DNA of 31,179 bases, taken from the NCBI GenBank assembly GCA_037141055.1, contig JBAXDH010000034.1, forward strand, positions 1 to 31,179, in the 5' to 3' direction. The position numbers were made by a program, and so were the translations under genes. The notes below the pieces were generated by a model, which saw only the letters and a program-made list of their open reading frames with translations, was not told where the DNA came from and ran no database searches. The stretch is from CAIVAT01 sp037141055 (lineage in GTDB: Bacteria; Bacteroidota; Bacteroidia; Bacteroidales; FEN-979). This document shows, in pieces, positions 28,028 through 31,179 of this stretch. The first letter of the stretch is position 1. Every line of letters begins with the position of its first letter.

Positions 28028-29796
28028 GAGCGTTCATCCTACTCTTTATACTCGGTGGTGCCGGATTCTGTGTTTCAGGTCAAACTGCCGACACAATAAT
28101 GACAAATACGTCATGTCATGCATCATTCCTGGCAAATCCGGATCCGCTGAATCCAATGACCATCCACTTCCAGGACCAGTCGTTGGGGCAAATCACTCAC
28201 TGGCAATGGAGTTTTGGAGATGGTTCGACAACGACACTTCAAAACCCCGTGCATACTTATGCCGCCGGAGGCACTTATTTTGTCTGCCTTACGGTTTCAA
28301 ATTCCGACAGCGGAAATATGTGCCACGATGTGTCCTGTGTTGCAATAACGATCCACGAACCCGGGGCATGTGTGGCCGACTATCAGTATGCAGTCGATTC
28401 CGTAAACAGGTTAAAAGCAAGATTTACAGACCATTCCACTGGAAATATTAATGCCTGGCACTGGGTTTTTGGTGATGGCGGTTCCTCTTCCGAGCGAAAT
28501 CCAACGCACATCTTTTCAACGTATGGAAAATTCAGGGTTTGCCTTACCGCCTACAATACCGATTCTGTCTCCACATGCAATGATACCAGGTGCGATTCTG
28601 TCGAGGTTTCCCCGGCCCCTGAATGCCACGCCTTGTTTAGCAGCAGTCTCGACACCCTGAACCCGGTTCCCAACACATTCAGGTTTAAAAACAGTTCCAC
28701 GGGCAGTCCTAATAAATATCTCTGGAAATTCGATGATGGCTCGTTTTCCGACTCGCGTGATGCAGTCCATCATTTTCAAACGGCCGGCCAGCACCAGGTT
28801 TGCCTGGTAATAAAAAAGGTGGAGCATGGTAACACGATTTGTGCCGATTCCATTTGTCAGACCATTACCACCGCAAAATATTTCGATCTCGGGGGGCATT
28901 TATTTACCGGTGAATTTCCGATAAATAACCCGGTCTCTACCGGTGACACGGGTGTGGCATATCTTTTCAGGGTTGACGGCACGAAACTTATTCCCTTTGA
29001 CACCAACAGATTCACCCGTCTCGGGTATTACACTTTTCCAAATACCCTGAACGGATCGTATATTGTGAAGGCAATGCTTACGCCTGGATCGGACAACCAT
29101 GACAGGTATTTCCCGGCTTACACATTGAATGCCCTAACCTGGAAAGAGGCCATTCCCATTGATCTTTCAGCGAATAATGCGTTTGCATCAGACATACACC
29201 TTGTGCGTGTCGATGAAGTGCTGAACGGAACCGGTGTTGTGAAGGGAAGGGTGGAGTATGCCAATTCAAAGAGTAGTCCGGAGGTGGTTCCATTCGCAGA
29301 GGTTATATTGTTCGATGACGGACTGAAACCGCTGCTGTACGCATCTTCTGGACCAGATGGCCGGTTCGAGATCAGGAATATCCCTTTTGGCGCCTATTAT
29401 GCATACGTGGAATTCCCCGGCAGGTATTCAAGGATGACGGCCATATGGCTCGATGCGTCCCGGCCGGTTGCAGACGATTTGCTGCTTGAGGTGTACGATC
29501 ATGATGTAACGTCAGTTCCGGGGATATCTTCCATTCCCCTGCTGATTGGCGAACCGTTCCCGAATCCGGCCACCAGCGAGGTGAATGTCACTGTTGAAAC
29601 GCCAAATGCAATGCCGGTGAAATTCGAAATCATGACACTTTCCGGACAAATTACCTGGTCTGGTTCATATAATTGCCATGCCGGCCTCAACCTGGTAACT
29701 ATCCCGGTAAAACAAGCCGGGGCCGGCCTGTATCTTTTCAGAATTAAGACAATAGACGGTATTCAGATCGCAATAAAAAAACTGGTTAAATATTAA
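28024..29796 (+). CDS. PKD-repeat surface protein with T9SS type A sorting domain
   Basis: A 590-residue secreted protein. Signal peptide 1-20; three PKD domains at about 30-110, 116-196 and 200-283, with WSFGDGS, WVFGDGG and WKFDDGS strands. Each PKD unit carries four Cys at matching spacing (31/88/100/105; 116/173/185/190; 201/260/273/278), suggesting two disulfides per unit. Next come a beta domain (287-396) and a carboxypeptidase-regulatory-like domain (405-490, GVVKGRVEY ... DGRFEIRNIPFGAYYAYVEF). The last ~80 residues (FPNPATSEVNV ... GLYLFRIKT ... IKKLVKY) are a T9SS type A sorting domain, so it should be attached to or released from the cell surface. It shares an ATGA overlap with the anti-sigma gene, placing it in the ECF-controlled operon. 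Its ligand is unknown. Confidence 0.9.
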   Translation: MRAFILLFILGGAGFCVSGQTADTIMTNTSCHASFLANPDPLNPMTIHFQDQSLGQITHWQWSFGDGSTTTLQNPVHTYAAGGTYFVCLTVSNSDSGNMCHDVSCVAITIHEPGACVADYQYAVDSVNRLKARFTDHSTGNINAWHWVFGDGGSSSERNPTHIFSTYGKFRVCLTAYNTDSVSTCNDTRCDSVEVSPAPECHALFSSSLDTLNPVPNTFRFKNSSTGSPNKYLWKFDDGSFSDSRDAVHHFQTAGQHQVCLVIKKVEHGNTICADSICQTITTAKYFDLGGHLFTGEFPINNPVSTGDTGVAYLFRVDGTKLIPFDTNRFTRLGYYTFPNTLNGSYIVKAMLTPGSDNHDRYFPAYTLNALTWKEAIPIDLSANNAFASDIHLVRVDEVLNGTGVVKGRVEYANSKSSPEVVPFAEVILFDDGLKPLLYASSGPDGRFEIRNIPFGAYYAYVEFPGRYSRMTAIWLDASRPVADDLLLEVYDHDVTSVPGISSIPLLIGEPFPNPATSEVNVTVETPNAMPVKFEIMTLSGQITWSGSYNCHAGLNLVTIPVKQAGAGLYLFRIKTIDGIQIAIKKLVKY

Positions 29797-29806
29797 ACGT
29801 ATTTTA

Positions 29807-29814
29807 TACATTTG
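29807..29814 (+). promoter_or_regulatory. -7 promoter element of ECF module 2
   Basis: TACATTTG is an exact TAnnTTTG match. The start would be near 29820, about 18 nt ahead of the TTG start of the second ECF sigma gene. No TTTG lies at the -33 position. Its presence suggests that module 2 can be transcribed separately from module 1. Confidence 0.5.
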
Positions 29815-29837
29815 CGTTGTTTTAATTCTGCCAGCCA

Positions 29838-30374
29838 TTGCATGACCCTGATCATGATTTAATTACGCGTTGCCTGAACAAGGAGCCGGTTGCCGAATAT
29901 CACCTGTATCACCGCGTTTCTTCGAAAATGTACGGGATCTGCCTGCGCTACGGTGGCAATGCGACGGATGCGGATGAAATTCTCCAGACTGGTTTTATAC
30001 GGCTGTTCACTAATCTTAGTCACTTCAGGTTTGAAGGACCCCTGGAAGGCTGGGCGCGGAGCATCTTTATAAATGCCGCCATCAGCTACAATAAAAAGTT
30101 TATGAAATTGAGGCAAGAGGTGGAATTAGCTTTCGCCGGCGATTTTACATCCATCCAGGAGGATGTGCTGTCAGGAATGGCCGTAAAGGAAATGCTTGCC
30201 CTCATTCACCGGTTGCCCGTTGGCTGCAGGACGATATTCAATTTATATGAGATCGAAGGATTTAAACACGACGAGATCGCAGATCAGCTTGGTATTTCAG
30301 TGGGCACATCAAAATCGCAGTTGAATTATGCAAAAACAGCCATCAGGCAGATGCTTAAAAGCGATGGAACTTAA
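29838..30374 (+). CDS. ECF sigma factor, module 2 (TTG start)
   Basis: A 178-residue ECF sigma factor. Region 2 (about 21-83) includes CLRYGGNATDADEILQTGFI and GPLEGWARSIFINAAISY; region 4 (about 118-172) ends in FKHDEIADQLGISVGTSKSQ. The frame upstream is closed by a TAA at 29823 and the first in-frame ATG lies inside region 2, so the only sensible start is TTG at 29838, giving the usual ECF N-terminus HDPDHDLITRCL. An exact -7 element just upstream supports this. It is related to the module 1 sigma factor but clearly diverged. The gene is followed after 25 bp by a membrane protein with an anti-sigma-type N-terminus, so it forms a second sigma/anti-sigma pair. Confidence 0.88.
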   Translation: MHDPDHDLITRCLNKEPVAEYHLYHRVSSKMYGICLRYGGNATDADEILQTGFIRLFTNLSHFRFEGPLEGWARSIFINAAISYNKKFMKLRQEVELAFAGDFTSIQEDVLSGMAVKEMLALIHRLPVGCRTIFNLYEIEGFKHDEIADQLGISVGTSKSQLNYAKTAIRQMLKSDGT

Positions 30375-30399
30375 TAACCCTGTTGCTTAATCTTTTATC

Positions 30400-30978
30400 A
30401 TGGAAGAAAAGGACCCTGTCGGGAATAAATTCAGAAGTGCGTTTGCGGAATTTGAGCAGGAACCACCTGCCGAAGCGTGGGAAAGATTGCGCCGGGAGTT
30501 GCACCCGGAGCCAAAAACAACAGGGATATGGAGCACCCTGATGTCATTCTCGTTTTCGGCCGACCGCCGGATTGGTTTCTACCTGTCGCTCGGAGCGTTC
30601 ATTCTCATTCTGCTGCTGGCCGTGGTTTATGTTGCCTCGAATGACCGCTATATGATCCAGGGCCGGGCATATACCGGTGATGTGCGCCTCTGCCGCGGAA
30701 CCGCAGTGCTGTTTTCAGTTTCAGACAAGGCAGTGCCATGGGATTCGGCGGCATATTATCGTTCGGCCATCGTGGATGTCAACGGACATTTTCAATTTCC
30801 GGGGATAAAGCCCGGAAAGTACCTGCTCAGGGTTGCTCCTGAAGGAAATTCTGAAACTGCCAGGAAATTCAGTTCATCCTGGTACGACCAGCATGTTGAC
30901 TCCGGCTCAGGACATCTGATCATCATCTCCGGCAATGATGTGAATGCGGATGTGCATCTTGTGAAAAAGAGGGAATAA
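30400..30978 (+). CDS. Single-pass anti-sigma candidate with periplasmic beta domain
   Basis: A 192-residue membrane protein. The cytoplasmic N-terminus (residues 1-56) has FRSAFAEFEQEPPAEAWERL, resembling the anti-sigma-like motif of the module 1 protein (EPRPGLWKGI). One transmembrane helix spans about 57-79. The periplasmic part (83-192) is a beta domain with IQGRAYTG, DVNGHFQFPGIKPGKYLLRV and VNADVHLVKK, similar to carboxypeptidase-regulatory or SpaA-like folds. It resembles residues 287-396 of the PKD surface protein two genes upstream. The likely role is to hold the module 2 sigma factor at the inner membrane until a periplasmic signal arrives; this is inferred from order and topology. 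There is no outer-membrane barrel, unlike module 1. Confidence 0.75.
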   Translation: MEEKDPVGNKFRSAFAEFEQEPPAEAWERLRRELHPEPKTTGIWSTLMSFSFSADRRIGFYLSLGAFILILLLAVVYVASNDRYMIQGRAYTGDVRLCRGTAVLFSVSDKAVPWDSAAYYRSAIVDVNGHFQFPGIKPGKYLLRVAPEGNSETARKFSSSWYDQHVDSGSGHLIIISGNDVNADVHLVKKRE

Positions 30979-31001
30979 AGCGGCAGGCAATTGCTGAGAA
31001 G

Positions 31002-31179
31002 TTAATTGTCGTCAGCAAACCATTCTGCATACGAATTGGCCGTTTCCCTGAGCCGCATGCTGTGCAGCATGACCCCTGCGGGTAAAAGTTTGCCGATCCG
31101 TTCTGCAAAATCGAGGAGGAAATTTTCACTGGTAGGCTGGTATGGAACCAGAACAACATTGGTAAAAGGATCTCCGTAT
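31002..31179 (-). CDS. 6-pyruvoyl-tetrahydropterin synthase / QueD family, C-terminal part
   Basis: A partial gene cut by the window edge; only its last 58 or so codons are visible. The translation reads GDPFTNVVLVPYQPTSENFL, then LDFAERIGKLLPAGVMLHSM and RLRETANSYAEWF, ending Ala-Asp-Asp-Asn. PTSEN with the following hydrophobic helix, and the late E-T-x-x-S-Y-A-E segment, are typical of the C-terminal half of PTPS/6-carboxytetrahydropterin synthase enzymes, with the Glu in RLRETANS at the expected pterin-binding position. The enzyme acts in queuosine or pterin biosynthesis; which one cannot be decided without the zinc-binding N-terminus. It converges on the anti-sigma gene, with 23 bp between stop codons and no terminator seen. 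Confidence 0.85.
   Translation of the reverse strand, partial: YGDPFTNVVLVPYQPTSENFLLDFAERIGKLLPAGVMLHSMRLRETANSYAEWFADDN

Overview
The window looks like a piece of a Bacteroidota chromosome, probably an uncultivated Bacteroidia-type lineage. Evidence: several start sites are preceded by the Bacteroidota -7 element TAnnTTTG and not by a Shine-Dalgarno sequence; there are type IX secretion (T9SS) style surface proteins and a PorV-family protein; a TonB-dependent receptor has an N-terminal carboxypeptidase-regulatory domain; and PurF is the long form typical of the phylum. No rRNA, tRNA, CRISPR array, transposase or phage gene was recognised.

Layout. (1) 1-900: a small Rieske-fold lipoprotein lacking both histidine ligands (minus strand) and a small basic exported protein. 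(2) 1091-10313: a three-gene surface operon (TonB-dependent receptor, a ~1440-residue secreted protein with a T9SS-like C-terminus, a PorV-like barrel), closed by a clear terminator. (3) 10406-13262: greA-HIT, convergent with purF. (4) 13306-16678: a selenium locus, selU (tRNA 2-selenouridine synthase) followed after 1 nt by a cysteine desulfurase-selenophosphate synthetase fusion, so that selenium mobilisation, activation and tRNA insertion are encoded together. (5) 16668-18449: an exported M14 metallocarboxypeptidase. (6) 18550-25970: an RND efflux set split into two converging units (TetR-TolC against adaptor-RND pump) with a second, paralogous TetR gene at the far end. (7) 26045-30978: two consecutive ECF sigma/anti-sigma modules. 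The first anti-sigma appears to cross both membranes and its gene overlaps that of a PKD-repeat T9SS cargo; the second has a periplasmic domain resembling part of that cargo. (8) 31002-31179: the C-terminal end of a 6-pyruvoyl-tetrahydropterin synthase/QueD family gene.

The most unusual signals are: (a) 7- and 8-bp tandem repeats scattered through the window, some inside genes, where a 7-nt repeat is read as a 7-residue peptide repeat and also makes up much of the linker joining the desulfurase and SelD domains; (b) the sigma/dual-membrane anti-sigma/cargo cluster with a sensor-like domain shared between an anti-sigma and the secreted protein; (c) the cysteine-only Rieske variant. All functional statements come from reading motifs by eye; no database search was run.
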